A stretch of 64,000 nucleotides of DNA from an uncultured Rhodospirillaceae bacterium (GCA_937887565.1 CALABS010000069.1:77110-141109), one strand, 5' to 3'. Positions 47,415-59,313 are shown, counted from the stretch's first letter. Made by a program: numbers and translations. Notes: generated by a model from the letters alone, not told the origin.

Positions 47415-49400
47415 ATGTGCGCCACGGTATGGCCATTGTACGCCTTGCCCTCGCCGGGCGGAGGGGAGTTCAATCCGGCGCTCGACAGTGCCGGCGGTAC
47501 CACAGGTGGCCTGGCGGCCGGGGGCCTTTCCTTGCCCCAGGGGCCGGCGGGTAGCGGCCTCGATCCCACCGGTGCCTTGGCGCCGGCCGCCTCGCCCATG
47601 GGCGGCGGCTTCGCTCCGGCGACCTCCGGCCTGGGCGGGGGCTTCGGGCCCGATTTGTCGCCCGCCCTCAGCACGCCGACGGCCGCGTTGTCACTGGAAC
47701 AAACAAACAACTTTGGCGGCCTGCGCAAGGTCGAGGGCCTGAAGCCCGATCTCGGCCGTGGGGTGAACATGCCGCTCCAGGGCAGCCTGCTGGGTGGTTC
47801 GGAGCCGGCCAAGCCCGCATCCGCGCCGAAGCCGCTGGCGTTCAAGCCCGACCCGCTCGACGGCCACACCGTCAACGCCGCCGGCCGGGCCGAGCACCAG
47901 ACCTGGGCCAGGCTGCTGTCCGAGGCCAACGACACTCGCGGCGCCCTGCCGGTGCTCAACCGCACCGTCACGGATTTCGGCCTCCAGGGCCAGGGCGACG
48001 TGGGCGACGTGCTGGGCCATCTCAACGCGCTGGCGCCCAAGGCGGCGGAAGCGGTGCGGGACGGCATCCTCCAGGGCACCGGCATCCGGGTACCCATGCG
48101 CATCGCCCCCGACGGGCCGGGCTTCGACCCCAAAAGCGCCCAGCCCGCCTTGCCCAAAGCCAACCCCTGGGGCAGCGCCGACGGCGCCGATCCGCAAGCG
48201 GCCGCCAGCATGGCGAAGGTGCTGCTGACCAAGGGCGACTACGCCCAGGGCGCCGTGCCCCATTTCAAGGGCGAATTCGCCCGCGCCCCCGAAGCCGCCC
48301 GCGCCTACACGGCGGCCGTGTACCAGGAAATGGCGAAATCCGACCCTGAGGCCGCCGCCCTGTTCGCCAAGCAGATGGGCGACGGCGGGCTGGTGCCGGT
48401 GCAGGACTCGGCACCAGCCATCAACGATCTGGGCAAGCGGGCGCTGGGCGGCGACGCCGAGGCGGTGCGCGATCTTGCCACCACCTACACCAACTTGCTC
48501 AACACCGACGAAGGCGCCGCCGCGAAGGCGGCCATGGGCTTCGAAAAGACCTACGGCATGCCCATCGAGGCTGCCCTGGAAATGGGCAAGCCCGCCGGCG
48601 CGGCATCGAGCCGGTCCTATTCCGAGGCCGAACTATTGGGGAATTGGAAAGGTGACGTCGAAGCGCGGACTGGGATGCGGTTGACGGAGGCGGCGAACCC
48701 GAATCTGTCTCCTGAACACCAATCAACTCGGGAGACACTCGAAGCGATAAGAGGCCGTGGACGGCGGCTCGGCAATGAAAAGGCAGCGGAATTGCTGGAT
48801 CACTATCTGAACGGCGACGGGTCGGATGTGGTTTTGGATGAGGATTGGGTGCGCCAATATCCACAAGTCAAGACCGCCGAGGAACGCCTTGACGGGCATT
48901 ACACGAGATGGCTGAAAGGCGAGGGACCGAGGGACGAAGACCTTGGCCGGATAACCGACTGGACTCCGCGGGACGGGGAGACCAAGGAGATCAAGGAATT
49001 GAAATGGGAGGCGTCTGAACCCGGATCATCATGGAAGGTCTGGAATGACAAAAGCAACGCCTTGGGGGGAATTGGCGTCAAGGGGAGCGGCAGCCTCGAG
49101 CTGGAACGCAAGGGCGATGAAGTGCTCATCACTGGGATGATCAACCAGCATGCCGAGGACACTTACGATTATGGGTTAGGTGACGACAAGGACGTCAAGG
49201 AACACAATGAATGGCTGCCGCAGGGAATTCTTGGCGGCGATCCATTCCTGGACCGCAAGAAGGCGGATGCCTTGGAAAAGGCCGGGGGCGCCAAGCCCTT
49301 CACGGTAAGAACCAAACCATGGTCGAAGACGCTGACGGGGCGGTTAAAATTGGATAAGAACGGCAAAATCATCGATTCCCACTTCGAATGGAAGCGGTAG
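47415..49400 (+). CDS. Polymorphic toxin-like protein with unknown C-terminal toxin domain
   Basis: 661 residues, no signal peptide. About 1-140 is Gly/Pro/Ala-rich low complexity. Residues 141-168 (LAFKPDPLDGHTVNAAGRAE and following) are encoded by an 84-bp segment repeated in the cassette at 50051. A helical TPR-like middle (about 220-395; ADPQAAASMAKVLLTKGDYA) precedes a C-terminal domain from about 410 with clearly lower GC and different codon use. Its last 110 residues read as beta-rich (GSGSLELERKGDEVLITGMI; LTGRLKLDKNGKIIDSHFEW) and match no toxin I know. The layout (conserved N part, exchangeable C part, small gene behind) is that of polymorphic toxins. The start is uncertain. Confidence 0.65.
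   Translation: MCATVWPLYALPSPGGGEFNPALDSAGGTTGGLAAGGLSLPQGPAGSGLDPTGALAPAASPMGGGFAPATSGLGGGFGPDLSPALSTPTAALSLEQTNNFGGLRKVEGLKPDLGRGVNMPLQGSLLGGSEPAKPASAPKPLAFKPDPLDGHTVNAAGRAEHQTWARLLSEANDTRGALPVLNRTVTDFGLQGQGDVGDVLGHLNALAPKAAEAVRDGILQGTGIRVPMRIAPDGPGFDPKSAQPALPKANPWGSADGADPQAAASMAKVLLTKGDYAQGAVPHFKGEFARAPEAARAYTAAVYQEMAKSDPEAAALFAKQMGDGGLVPVQDSAPAINDLGKRALGGDAEAVRDLATTYTNLLNTDEGAAAKAAMGFEKTYGMPIEAALEMGKPAGAASSRSYSEAELLGNWKGDVEARTGMRLTEAANPNLSPEHQSTRETLEAIRGRGRRLGNEKAAELLDHYLNGDGSDVVLDEDWVRQYPQVKTAEERLDGHYTRWLKGEGPRDEDLGRITDWTPRDGETKEIKELKWEASEPGSSWKVWNDKSNALGGIGVKGSGSLELERKGDEVLITGMINQHAEDTYDYGLGDDKDVKEHNEWLPQGILGGDPFLDRKKADALEKAGGAKPFTVRTKPWSKTLTGRLKLDKNGKIIDSHFEWKR
47835..47918 (+). repeat. 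84-bp segment, copy 1 (in long toxin gene)
   Basis: Nearly identical (one mismatch) to 50051-50134 and in the same reading frame. It encodes the 28 residues starting LAFKPDPLDGHTVNA. It could act as a recombination point joining different C-terminal parts to the delivery part. Confidence 0.9.
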
Positions 49401-49412
49401 CGGGCAACAACT

Positions 49413-50027
49413 ATGATGCGGATCATGACCCAGCCGTGCCCCGCCCGCTTCCGCGTCGCCCTCGTCGCCATCACCCTCCTCGCACTGGCCGCGCTGGCCG
49501 GGCTCGGCTGGTTCAACTGGTGGCTGCGGCATACGTGGACCCGGATTTATCCCGTCTGCGGTTCCGACGGGGTGGTCTATGAATTCCTCGACCCGATGAT
49601 CCCGGAGGCCAGGGATTTGTTCATTGGGTACAAGACCAGCACATTGCCGCAGCACACAAAGAGCATGGCGGCAGAAGCATCGACGTATGTCCGTGTCGTC
49701 GGAGACAAAGTCTATGCGCGCAGCTGGTACTGGATGCTGGGTTTGGCTGAGCGAACCAACGGGCAAAACTACATGAACGAGGACTTGGCCGAATTGGTCG
49801 GTCGCCCTGACTTGGCCACGACGTTTTGCTCGCATTTCGTCCAGCTCGCGACCACTCTCGACCGCTATTCCTATACAATTCGGGATTACCCTCAGGCTTC
49901 GGTCCAGGAATTTCTGGAGCCCTTGTCGTTCGGGGTAATTTATGAACGCAGGGGCGAATACACGGCGGTCGGGCGGTTCTTTCAACGGTTCGAGGATGAG
50001 CCGTTGCCCGAGCCGGAAGCGGAGTGA
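49413..50027 (+). CDS. Membrane-anchored immunity candidate
   Basis: 204 residues. One N-terminal helix about 14-35 (RVALVAITLLALAALAGLGW) anchors an otherwise soluble, probably periplasmic domain (TRIYPVCGSDGVVYEFLDPM ... FGVIYERRGEYTAVGRFFQR). Low GC relative to the window. It starts 12 bp after the long toxin stop and its stop overlaps the next start (GTGA). Position, size and composition fit an immunity protein for the preceding toxin. The membrane anchor suggests the toxin acts in the periplasm or on the membrane. No family recognised. Confidence 0.6.
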   Translation: MMRIMTQPCPARFRVALVAITLLALAALAGLGWFNWWLRHTWTRIYPVCGSDGVVYEFLDPMIPEARDLFIGYKTSTLPQHTKSMAAEASTYVRVVGDKVYARSWYWMLGLAERTNGQNYMNEDLAELVGRPDLATTFCSHFVQLATTLDRYSYTIRDYPQASVQEFLEPLSFGVIYERRGEYTAVGRFFQRFEDEPLPEPEAE

Positions 50028-50773
50028 TCGCGCTTCCGGGTCTTCGCCACCTGGCGTTCAAGCCCGACCCACTCGACGGCCACACCGTCAACGCCGCCGG
50101 CCGGGCCGAGCACCAGACCTGGGCCAGGCTGCTGACCGACCGCCAGGCCGGCGCCCTGCAACGGGTGCTGGCCGAGCGCGCCGAATACGGCAATTACACC
50201 GGTGGCGACCAGACCGACGGCGACCGCGACCGCGCCGCCGAGGACCTGTTCCGCTCCCTGGACGAAAGCGGCCACATGCGGGCCGACCGCGCCGAAGCGG
50301 CCATGGGCCTCTATGGCATGCTGCGGGGCGGCAAGGGCGGCGTGCGTCCGGGGAAGGCACCCACGGCGACAGCGGCAAGGCGCGACCGCCCCAAGGATCT
50401 GCCCGAATTGGACCTTCCCGTGCCCGATGCGATGATGGAAGAATACATGGAGTTCTGGGAGAAAACCGGTCGGCAGGTGGATCAGGAACGGCAGGCCGAC
50501 CCGCGCAAGCGCAAGGTGGCTCCGTCTGAGGCGTTCTTCTGGAAGAAGGGGAAGAATACGAGGACTTTCGGCGACAAAGAAAGAAAGGACTTATTCCTCG
50601 GAAAATATAGATACATTATGGAATGGGATGGTCTGCAGGGCGACATCGAGATATATGACAAGCACCGCAACCATCTCGGCTCCCGCGACCCGCTGACCTT
50701 CCGTTGGACCAAGGGGCCGAAAGGCCACCGGATCAGAAAAGGCATGCTTGATGACGGGCCCACATACGGGTAG
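50024..50773 (+). CDS. Orphan toxin cassette with colicin E3-like RNase domain
   Basis: 249 residues from GTG 50024. After nine residues it repeats 28 residues of the long toxin, then an acidic helical part (about 40-110) and a C-terminal domain (about 170-249) like the cytotoxic RNase of colicin E3: YIMEWDGLQGDIEIYDK, RNHLGSRDP, KGPKGHRIRK. By alignment to E3, Asp202 and Glu209 match the catalytic Asp510 and Glu517, while the position of His513 is Gln205. E3 cleaves 16S rRNA at the A site. There is no delivery part, so it reads as a silent module usable after recombination with the upstream gene. Confidence 0.72.
   Translation: MIALPGLRHLAFKPDPLDGHTVNAAGRAEHQTWARLLTDRQAGALQRVLAERAEYGNYTGGDQTDGDRDRAAEDLFRSLDESGHMRADRAEAAMGLYGMLRGGKGGVRPGKAPTATAARRDRPKDLPELDLPVPDAMMEEYMEFWEKTGRQVDQERQADPRKRKVAPSEAFFWKKGKNTRTFGDKERKDLFLGKYRYIMEWDGLQGDIEIYDKHRNHLGSRDPLTFRWTKGPKGHRIRKGMLDDGPTYG
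50051..50134 (+). repeat. 84-bp segment, copy 2 (in orphan cassette)
   Basis: Second copy of 47835-47918, one mismatch, in frame at the start of the orphan RNase cassette. Confidence 0.9.
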
Positions 50774-51530
50774 CAGTTTCTTGGGCGCTCTTGGAGATCT
50801 CCATGTTGAACTCTGGAATAAGCACATATTCCAGAGCTGCGGGATTGGAGAGAGGGATACGGGTGTGGCTTCGGGCAATCGCCACATCCATCCTGCCGCC
50901 ATCTTCTTCCATATCGACCACTGCCCGTGGTGTGGCGCTCTACTGCCCGGGTCGTTGACCGAAGAATGGGTGGGCCGTGCGGAGAAGATCCTCGGCCGGC
51001 CCGCCTCCATCGAGGACTGGGCCGACCCGAATCTGCCTGAAGCGATGCATTCCGACCGCTGGTGGCGGGAAGAGAGGCTCGGCCCGTCGGAGCGGGTCTG
51101 CACGCCCGATTACCTCCTGCCGGCCGAAGCCTACGACAATGACGATTACGCGTACGACGTCGGAAGCCCGGGGTTTCGTCGCTGCCGGGAGCGCCCACCC
51201 CATCTCTGCCACGCCCTGTCGCTGGTCTTCGCCGATGCAAGTGCCATGTTCTGGTACCTGCCCCATACCCGCGAATACGGGGTGCGGGTGATCCCCGATT
51301 TGACACAGCCGGTGGATTTCCAGCCGATCCTGATCGAGCCGGTGGCCTTCTGCCCCTGGTGCGGCGAAAGGCTGCCCGCCGGCCTGCGGGCCGAATGGGA
51401 GACCCGCGTCAAGGGATTGGGGCTGGAACCGCCGCTGTGGATCGACCCCAAACACCCCCCGCCCGACCTGCCGCCCGACCTGCCGCCCGACCTGGCCTCG
51501 GACGCCTGGTGGAAGGCGGCGGGATTCTGA
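50748..51530 (+). CDS. Tandem DUF6980-like protein, immunity candidate
   Basis: 260 residues holding two copies of one zinc-ribbon-like module: HIDHCPWCGALLPGSLTEEW ... SDRWW (about 56-110) and AFCPWCGERLPAGLRAEW ... SDAWW (about 201-257), each preceded by a Cys and beta segments. This CPWCG-LP-L-EW pattern is that of DUF6980. Its start lies inside the end of the E3-like gene (26-bp overlap), a usual toxin-immunity arrangement, so it is the candidate inhibitor of that RNase. It does not resemble the classical small acidic ImmE3. The C-terminus contains three perfect 12-bp repeats. Confidence 0.65.
   Translation: MMTGPHTGSSFLGALGDLHVELWNKHIFQSCGIGERDTGVASGNRHIHPAAIFFHIDHCPWCGALLPGSLTEEWVGRAEKILGRPASIEDWADPNLPEAMHSDRWWREERLGPSERVCTPDYLLPAEAYDNDDYAYDVGSPGFRRCRERPPHLCHALSLVFADASAMFWYLPHTREYGVRVIPDLTQPVDFQPILIEPVAFCPWCGERLPAGLRAEWETRVKGLGLEPPLWIDPKHPPPDLPPDLPPDLASDAWWKAAGF
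51459..51494 (+). repeat. 12-bp tandem repeat (3 units) in DUF6980-like gene
   Basis: Three perfect CCGCCCGACCTG units encode repeated PPDL. Change in copy number keeps the frame. Confidence 0.85.
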
Positions 51531-51545
51531 CGGGCAGCCCCTCCC

Positions 51546-51692
51546 ATGGCGTCAGCGGCCAGAATTGACCCGTTGACCGGGCAATGGTTGACTGAGCCCG
51601 ACCCGCGCACGGGCGAACCCCGGCGCAAGGTCAAGAAAGGGCGGCGGCTGGATTTGAGCATGAACGATGATCCTGGAACCGCATTTGGCTGA
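51546..51692 (+). CDS. Possible small ORF in toxin island
   Basis: 48 residues, MASAARIDPLTGQWLTEPDP followed by a basic stretch (RRKVKKGRR). No ribosome site is obvious. It may be the remnant of a toxin tip or a real small gene; a 28-codon frame (51667-51753) overlaps its end. Not recognised. Confidence 0.25.
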   Translation: MASAARIDPLTGQWLTEPDPRTGEPRRKVKKGRRLDLSMNDDPGTAFG

Positions 51693-51742
51693 CGAACTGA
51701 TGGCCGCGCTGGCCGATGACAACGTCGCCATCCGATATACCG

Positions 51743-52042
51743 ATGCCGGTTGACACGCTGACCCCGGCAGAACAGTCGGCCTTGCGCTGTTGGGCACGGG
51801 ACACGCTGGCCAGATTACGAGCGATCAGGGAAGGCGACATGGACGACGTCTACCGGCTGACGGTCGAAGGATTCCCCGGCCATGCCATTGCCCGCATTCC
51901 CGGCCAGCATCGGGAGATCGTGGAGAGACTGGCCTGGCGCTTGTCGGTGGCGCTCGGGAAAGGCGTGGTCGTGAGCTATGGGGCGGTGGAGATATATCGG
52001 CTGCCGGGCATTCTGGCTAAGGCAGACGGATCTGGCGCTTAA
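51743..52042 (+). CDS. Hypothetical small protein in toxin island
   Basis: 99 residues from ATG 51743 (MPVDTLTPAEQSALRCWARD); an in-frame start at 51716 exists. Mixed alpha/beta (DVYRLTVEGFPGHAIARIPG, EIVERLAWRLSVALGKGVVV). No family recognised. It is probably part of the immunity gene string after the orphan cassette. Moderate GC, no membrane segment. Confidence 0.45.
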   Translation: MPVDTLTPAEQSALRCWARDTLARLRAIREGDMDDVYRLTVEGFPGHAIARIPGQHREIVERLAWRLSVALGKGVVVSYGAVEIYRLPGILAKADGSGA

Positions 52043-52488
52043 CCAATTGAAAATGCGCGTGACCATCCCTCCGACACCCGAAAAAGCACGCATATTGATG
52101 CACAGGTGTGTTCCTTTTGGACCGCCCTCCTCACCGCCCGCCACAACGTCGTCGCAACCGTGGCAACACCGCCTCACTGCCCGCCACAACGCCGTCGCAA
52201 CCGTCGCAACGGCGCCGCAACGGGAGGGCACCGAGCGTCCCACGCCGTCGCAACGCAGCCTAGTCGCCCAAACCGACCACGCGTACGCCGCAACACACGG
52301 GCTATGACGGACGACGCCGGCGAAAAGACCACGCCGATGCGGGCCTGCTTTTCCAAGCCTATTTGACAGCCGCGCGTGCGCGTGCGCACACCCCCATGCA
52401 TGGGCGTGCGCCCGGGTGCGGTGCACTTACAGAGCACTTATGCTCCGTACACCACCGCCACGACGACTTCATAACTCATTGAAAAGTT
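52043..52488. other. Gene-free stretch between toxin island and tRNA
   Basis: 446 bp without a credible gene. It holds an imperfect ~43-bp direct repeat (near 52136 and 52179) with GCCCGCCACAACG and GTCGCAACCGT in both, further GCAAC-rich copies up to 52258, and an alternating purine-pyrimidine stretch (GCGCGTGCGCGTGCGCACAC, about 52372-52391). It borders the tRNA 3' end and looks like scrambled accessory DNA. Confidence 0.5.
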
Positions 52489-52564
52489 TGGTGGGCCCGG
52501 CAGGACTCGAACCTGCAACCAGACCGTTATGAGCGGCCGGCTCTAACCATTGAGCTACAGGCCC
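52489..52564 (-). tRNA. tRNA with anticodon CAU, probably tRNA-Ile2
   Basis: On the - strand a complete cloverleaf of 76 bases with encoded CCA. Acceptor GGCCTG-type stem (GGGCCTG/CGGGCCC), D-arm GCTC..GAGC, anticodon loop CTCATAA and T-arm GCAGG-TTCGAGT-CCTGC. CAU can be elongator Met or Ile2 (lysidine-modified). The C4:G69 pair and discriminator A73 are as expected for Ile2, so I favour that. Its 3' end faces the toxin island. Confidence 0.85.
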
Positions 52565-52579
52565 CACCTGGAAACGACA

Positions 52580-52615
52580 AAGCCCCCGCCCGGATCGCGG
52601 GCGGGGGCTTTTGAT
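52580..52615 (-). terminator. Terminator after rpoD
   Basis: AGCCCCCGCCC and GGGCGGGGGCT form an 11-bp perfect stem, followed on the - strand by TTGTCG and on the + strand by TTTTGAT. It separates rpoD from the tRNA gene downstream. Confidence 0.85.
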
Positions 52616-52628
52616 AGCGCAATCCCGT

Positions 52629-54605
<1,977 letters not shown>

Positions 54606-54700
54606 TAAACCAACGCTCCTCGCAAACCTGTCTTGGGGCAAACCTGCCTTGGGCAAATAACCGGCGCACCGGCCGTCGCCGGCCGCCGTCCTGCAACCAA

Positions 54701-56584
54701 CTACATGGAGGAACCGGTCCCCGCCGAGTCCTCGTCGTCCTGCGCCCCTTCCGCGCGGCTGGTCACCAGCGCCGCGAGAACGGAGAAATTGGCCTCCGAC
54801 GGCTCCCGTGCGAGGGCCTCGGCGGCATGGCCGATATCGGCCTGAAGTTCCTTCCGCATATAGAGGTGGAAGATGTGTTCCCAGAGTGCCTTGGCCTCAT
54901 GTGCCGCATCGGGCCGGGCGATCTTGTAAGCATTCGCGTCCAGCAGGGAGTCAAGCACTCGGGAGAACCCGTCCGACCTCAGATGGCTCCGCAATGATTC
55001 GGAATCAAGGTCGCGGGCGACATCGAGGTGCTTTAGAATCCCCCGTCTGACCTTGTCAAGCTCCGAATCCGAGAAGTGGGCCTCTCCCAGGCGTTCAGCA
55101 ACCCCTTCGATCAGGGTCGGATGCACCAACAGGATGGTCAGCAGCAGCCGCTCCTGGCCGATGGCGGCCGGCGGCGGCGGCGGCGGCTTGGCGACCCCGA
55201 CCACCCGCCCGTCGGGCCCGCGCAACGGCGGATCGCCCGGGCGCCGCCGGCCGTCGAACCGCTTGCCCTGGGCGGGCGCCCACGCCTGGCGCGGCGGCCG
55301 GAAGGCCGACTTCATGCGCTCGCGGAAGGCGCCCAGGTATTGCCAGCGCACGCTTTCGTCGGCGATGCCGAAGGCCTTGTCCTTCAGCTCCTTTTCCAGC
55401 GCCGCCCGCCGCTCGGGGGTGTCCAGCGCCCGACCCTGGGTGGCCAGCGTCCACACCACCTCGACCAGCGGCTGGGCGTCGTCGAGCACGCCCTGCATGG
55501 CCGCCGGCCCGCGCGACTTGATCAGGCTGTCGGGGTCCTCGGGATGGGGCAGCACGGCGAAGCGCAGGGACTTGCCCGGCTTGAGGATGGGCAGCGCCCG
55601 CTCGGCGGCCCGCGCCATGGCCCGCTGGCCGGCGGCATCGCCGTCGAAGCACAGGATGGGTTCGTCGGCCAACCGCCACAGCTCCTCGATCTGCGCCTCG
55701 GTCAGCGCCGTGCCGAGCGGCGCCACCGCGTAGGTGAAGCCGGCCTCGTGGAGCGCGATGACGTCCATGTAGCCCTCGACCGCCAGCGCCAGGTTGCGCT
55801 CGCGCGCGGTCTCGCGGGCATGGGCCAGGCCGTAGAGCATGGAGCCCTTGTGGAACAGCGGCGTGTCGGGCGAATTCAGGTATTTGGGCTGGCCGTCGCC
55901 CAGGGTGCGGGCGCCGAAGGCCACCACCCGCCCGCGGCGGTCGGTGACCGGAAAGGTGACGCGGCCGCGGAAGAAGTCGAAGCTGGCGCCGCCGTTATCG
56001 GGCTTCTTGAGCAAACCGGCCTCGATCAGCAGGCTTTCCGGCATTTCCCCGCTCATCAGCGCCGTCTTCAGCGCCTCGCGCCCGTCATTGTTACTGGCGG
56101 CGAAGCCGCCGGGCGCCCAACCGAGGCGGAAGCGGGCGATGGTGTCGTCGGCCAGTCCCCGGGTCCTCAGGTATCGCAGGCCGTCGCTGCCGGCCGGCGC
56201 GCGCAGCTGCTTCTCGAAGAACCGGCAGGCGGCCTCCATGGCGTCGTGCAGGCCGGCCCGCCGGGCCTCGCGCTGCCGTTCCTCGGGGGTGGCCTTGGGA
56301 ACCTCGAGCCCGACCTCGGCGGCCAGCTTCTCCACCGCCTCGGTGAAGGACAGATGGTTGGCCCGCATCTCGAAGCCGATGGCGTCGCCATGGGCGCCGC
56401 AGCCGAAGCAGTGAAAGAACCCCTTGTCCTCGTTGACCGTGAAGCTGGGGGTCTTCTCGTTGTGGAAGGGGCACAGGCCGGTATGCTCGCGCCCCTTCTT
56501 GACGAGCTTCACCCGCCGCGCCACCACCGAGGCGATGGGAACGCGGGTCCGAAGCTCGTCGAGAAAACCGGGCGGAAACGCCAT
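54701..56584 (-). CDS. dnaG: DNA primase DnaG
   Basis: 627 residues from ATG 56584 ([20 protein letters not shown]), with AAAGGGG upstream. The CHC2 zinc finger ([23 protein letters not shown]) is followed by the RNA-polymerase core with TOPRIM motifs ([26 protein letters not shown]) and a C-terminal DnaB-binding helical domain. It makes RNA primers at the fork. It lies 55 bp after yqeY and precedes rpoD on the same strand. Confidence 0.95.
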   Translation of the reverse strand: MAFPPGFLDELRTRVPIASVVARRVKLVKKGREHTGLCPFHNEKTPSFTVNEDKGFFHCFGCGAHGDAIGFEMRANHLSFTEAVEKLAAEVGLEVPKATPEERQREARRAGLHDAMEAACRFFEKQLRAPAGSDGLRYLRTRGLADDTIARFRLGWAPGGFAASNNDGREALKTALMSGEMPESLLIEAGLLKKPDNGGASFDFFRGRVTFPVTDRRGRVVAFGARTLGDGQPKYLNSPDTPLFHKGSMLYGLAHARETARERNLALAVEGYMDVIALHEAGFTYAVAPLGTALTEAQIEELWRLADEPILCFDGDAAGQRAMARAAERALPILKPGKSLRFAVLPHPEDPDSLIKSRGPAAMQGVLDDAQPLVEVVWTLATQGRALDTPERRAALEKELKDKAFGIADESVRWQYLGAFRERMKSAFRPPRQAWAPAQGKRFDGRRRPGDPPLRGPDGRVVGVAKPPPPPPAAIGQERLLLTILLVHPTLIEGVAERLGEAHFSDSELDKVRRGILKHLDVARDLDSESLRSHLRSDGFSRVLDSLLDANAYKIARPDAAHEAKALWEHIFHLYMRKELQADIGHAAEALAREPSEANFSVLAALVTSRAEGAQDDEDSAGTGSSM

Positions 56585-56639
56585 CGAACCCCTTTCGCGG
56601 CCCGGGATGAACCGGGCCGTCACGCCGCCAAGGGGAGAC

Positions 56640-57098
56640 TCAACCGCCGAGCGTCTTCTTGACGACGGCGCTTGCCTTGGCGAAATCCATCTGGCCGGCG
56701 TAGCGCTCCTTGAGCGCCGCCATCACCCGGCCCATGTCCTTGATGCCGCCGGCGCCGATCTCGGTCACCACGGCGGCGACGGTGTCGGCGACCTCGGCCT
56801 CGGACAGCTGGCGCGGCAGGAAGCGCTCGATGATGCCGATCTCGTCCTGCTCCTGCTGGGCCAGTTCCAGGCGGCCGCCCTGCTCATAGAGCGAGATGCT
56901 CTCGCGGCGCTGCTTGATCATCGAGGACAGCATCTGCATGATCTCGTCGTCGGTGATCCCGTCCATCACCCCGCGCGAGCGCGCCGCGATGTCGCGGTCC
57001 TTGAGCGCGGCGAGGATCAGGCGCACGGTCGAGACCGTGCGGGCATCCTTGGCCAGCATGGCCGCCTTGAGCGCGTCGTTGAGCTGCTGGCGCAGCAT
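56640..57098 (-). CDS. yqeY: GatB/YqeY domain protein
   Basis: 152 residues, complete YqeY family: MLRQQLNDALKAAMLAKDAR, ITDDEIMQMLSSMIKQRRES, LPRQLSEAEVADTVAAVVTE and a final MDFAKASAVVKKTLGG. The C-terminal part is the GatB tail-like tRNA-binding domain. Its cellular role is not settled. It commonly precedes dnaG in alphaproteobacteria, as here, and heads the yqeY-dnaG-rpoD run. Confidence 0.9.
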   Translation of the reverse strand: MLRQQLNDALKAAMLAKDARTVSTVRLILAALKDRDIAARSRGVMDGITDDEIMQMLSSMIKQRRESISLYEQGGRLELAQQEQDEIGIIERFLPRQLSEAEVADTVAAVVTEIGAGGIKDMGRVMAALKERYAGQMDFAKASAVVKKTLGG

Positions 57099-57220
57099 GG
57101 TGCCTCCCGTCCCTGAGTTTTCAGGCTTCTTGGAAAGCCGTCAGGCTAACCCAAAAGCGGCGCCGAATCAAAGACTCTAGGCGATTGAAAGGATTGAGGT
57201 TTCCGGATAGCCGGTTTGGC

Positions 57221-57249
57221 TTGACACAGACGGCGGATTTCTTTACACA
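57221..57249 (+). promoter_or_regulatory. Candidate carA promoter
   Basis: TTGACA (57221-57226), 17 bases, TACACA (57244-57249). A perfect -35 and ideal spacing, but a weak -10. The message would carry about 120 bases of leader before carA. Confidence 0.5.
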
Positions 57250-57373
57250 GCGCCAAATTTGCCAGCCGCAGAACGGGCCGCGCCATGATGGCCCCGCCGG
57301 AGGACGCCGCATCCCCAAGCGAGGTCCTCGCGCCTGTGCGCGGCTTGCCGACCGCTTGTTGATAAGGAATCCC

Positions 57374-58566
<1,193 letters not shown>

Positions 58567-58567
<1 letters not shown>

Positions 58568-59313
58568 TGGTCGAACGTGTTCGGATAGATTTTGGGCGGG
58601 CACATGGCGAATGTCTCGTCTTGCTGTACTCCAGGTTTGTTAAGGACGTTTCGGGGCTGTCGACTACTGACATCGCAGCGAGGCTGAAACTTCCTCGCAA
58701 TGTTGTGCGTATGGTCGTGCGGGGGGAAATCCGAGTTGGCCGATGCCGCGAGGATTATCGGGGAACCGAAGTTAAACCCGTGGGGATTGGGGCGTCATTG
58801 GCGGCACTTGGGTCTCAAACATTTGCTTTTTCTGGGTACGATGAAACTAAAGTTTACATTGAGCCGGACATGCGGACGATTGAGATTACTCAGGCTGGGA
58901 TTGAATGGGTCAACGACCTGTCGGATGCGAAATACACCTCTTTTCTTGGCGGTGTGGGTGGAGATATTCGAGCAGTTTCCCAGATTCCTGCCTCCGACCG
59001 CACCGTAACCCTCAACCACAACCAGCCTGACTACCAGGAAACGGTTGCCGCCCTGGACAAGGTGATCGAGGAGTTCCGGAACGATCATCGGCTGGATAAT
59101 GAATGCGGACCCGAGAAGGACGCCTATCTCAAATTCTTGGAGGGCGGCAGGCGCCTTCTTGATGACAATGAAATAGCTGTTTCGGCCGGAGAAAACTGGA
59201 TAGTCAGGCCACTGAAATGGGTAATTGAGAAATTTGGTGAGGGAGTGCTGCAGGTGGCGGCGACCAAGGCTTTGGAGCTTATCTGCAAGCTGCTTGAGAG
59301 ATTGGGTGACTAA
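58567..59313 (+). CDS. Unknown HTH-containing protein inserted after carA
   Basis: 248 residues; its ATG overlaps the carA stop by one base, so translation may be coupled. Residues about 25-60 (SGLSTTDIAARLKLPRNVVR) look like a helix-turn-helix. The middle is unremarkable (RTVTLNHNQPDYQETVAALD), and the C-terminus has an amphipathic or hydrophobic helix set (RPLKWVIEKFGEGVLQVAAT, LELICKLLERLGD). GC is lower than in carA and carB. The stop TAA sits inside the first arm of an inverted-repeat element. A defence-type or mobile cargo gene is possible; I do not recognise a family. Confidence 0.6.

Noticed and set aside
47216..48232. 338-codon - frame across the toxin N-terminus
   Set aside because: Mirror of the Gly/Pro-rich coding region; the + frame shares an in-frame 84-bp repeat with a second gene, which supports + as coding.
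51667..51753. 28-codon frame overlapping the starts of neighbouring small genes
   Set aside because: Too short and without ribosome site or recognisable sequence; mentioned only as context.
52136..52258. Possible CRISPR or tandem array in the GCAAC-rich stretch
   Set aside because: Only imperfect, irregular copies; no constant spacer length.
52489..52564. Reading the CAU tRNA as elongator tRNA-Met
   Set aside because: Not excluded, but the C4:G69 pair and overall arms look more like Ile2; kept as the alternative in the feature text.
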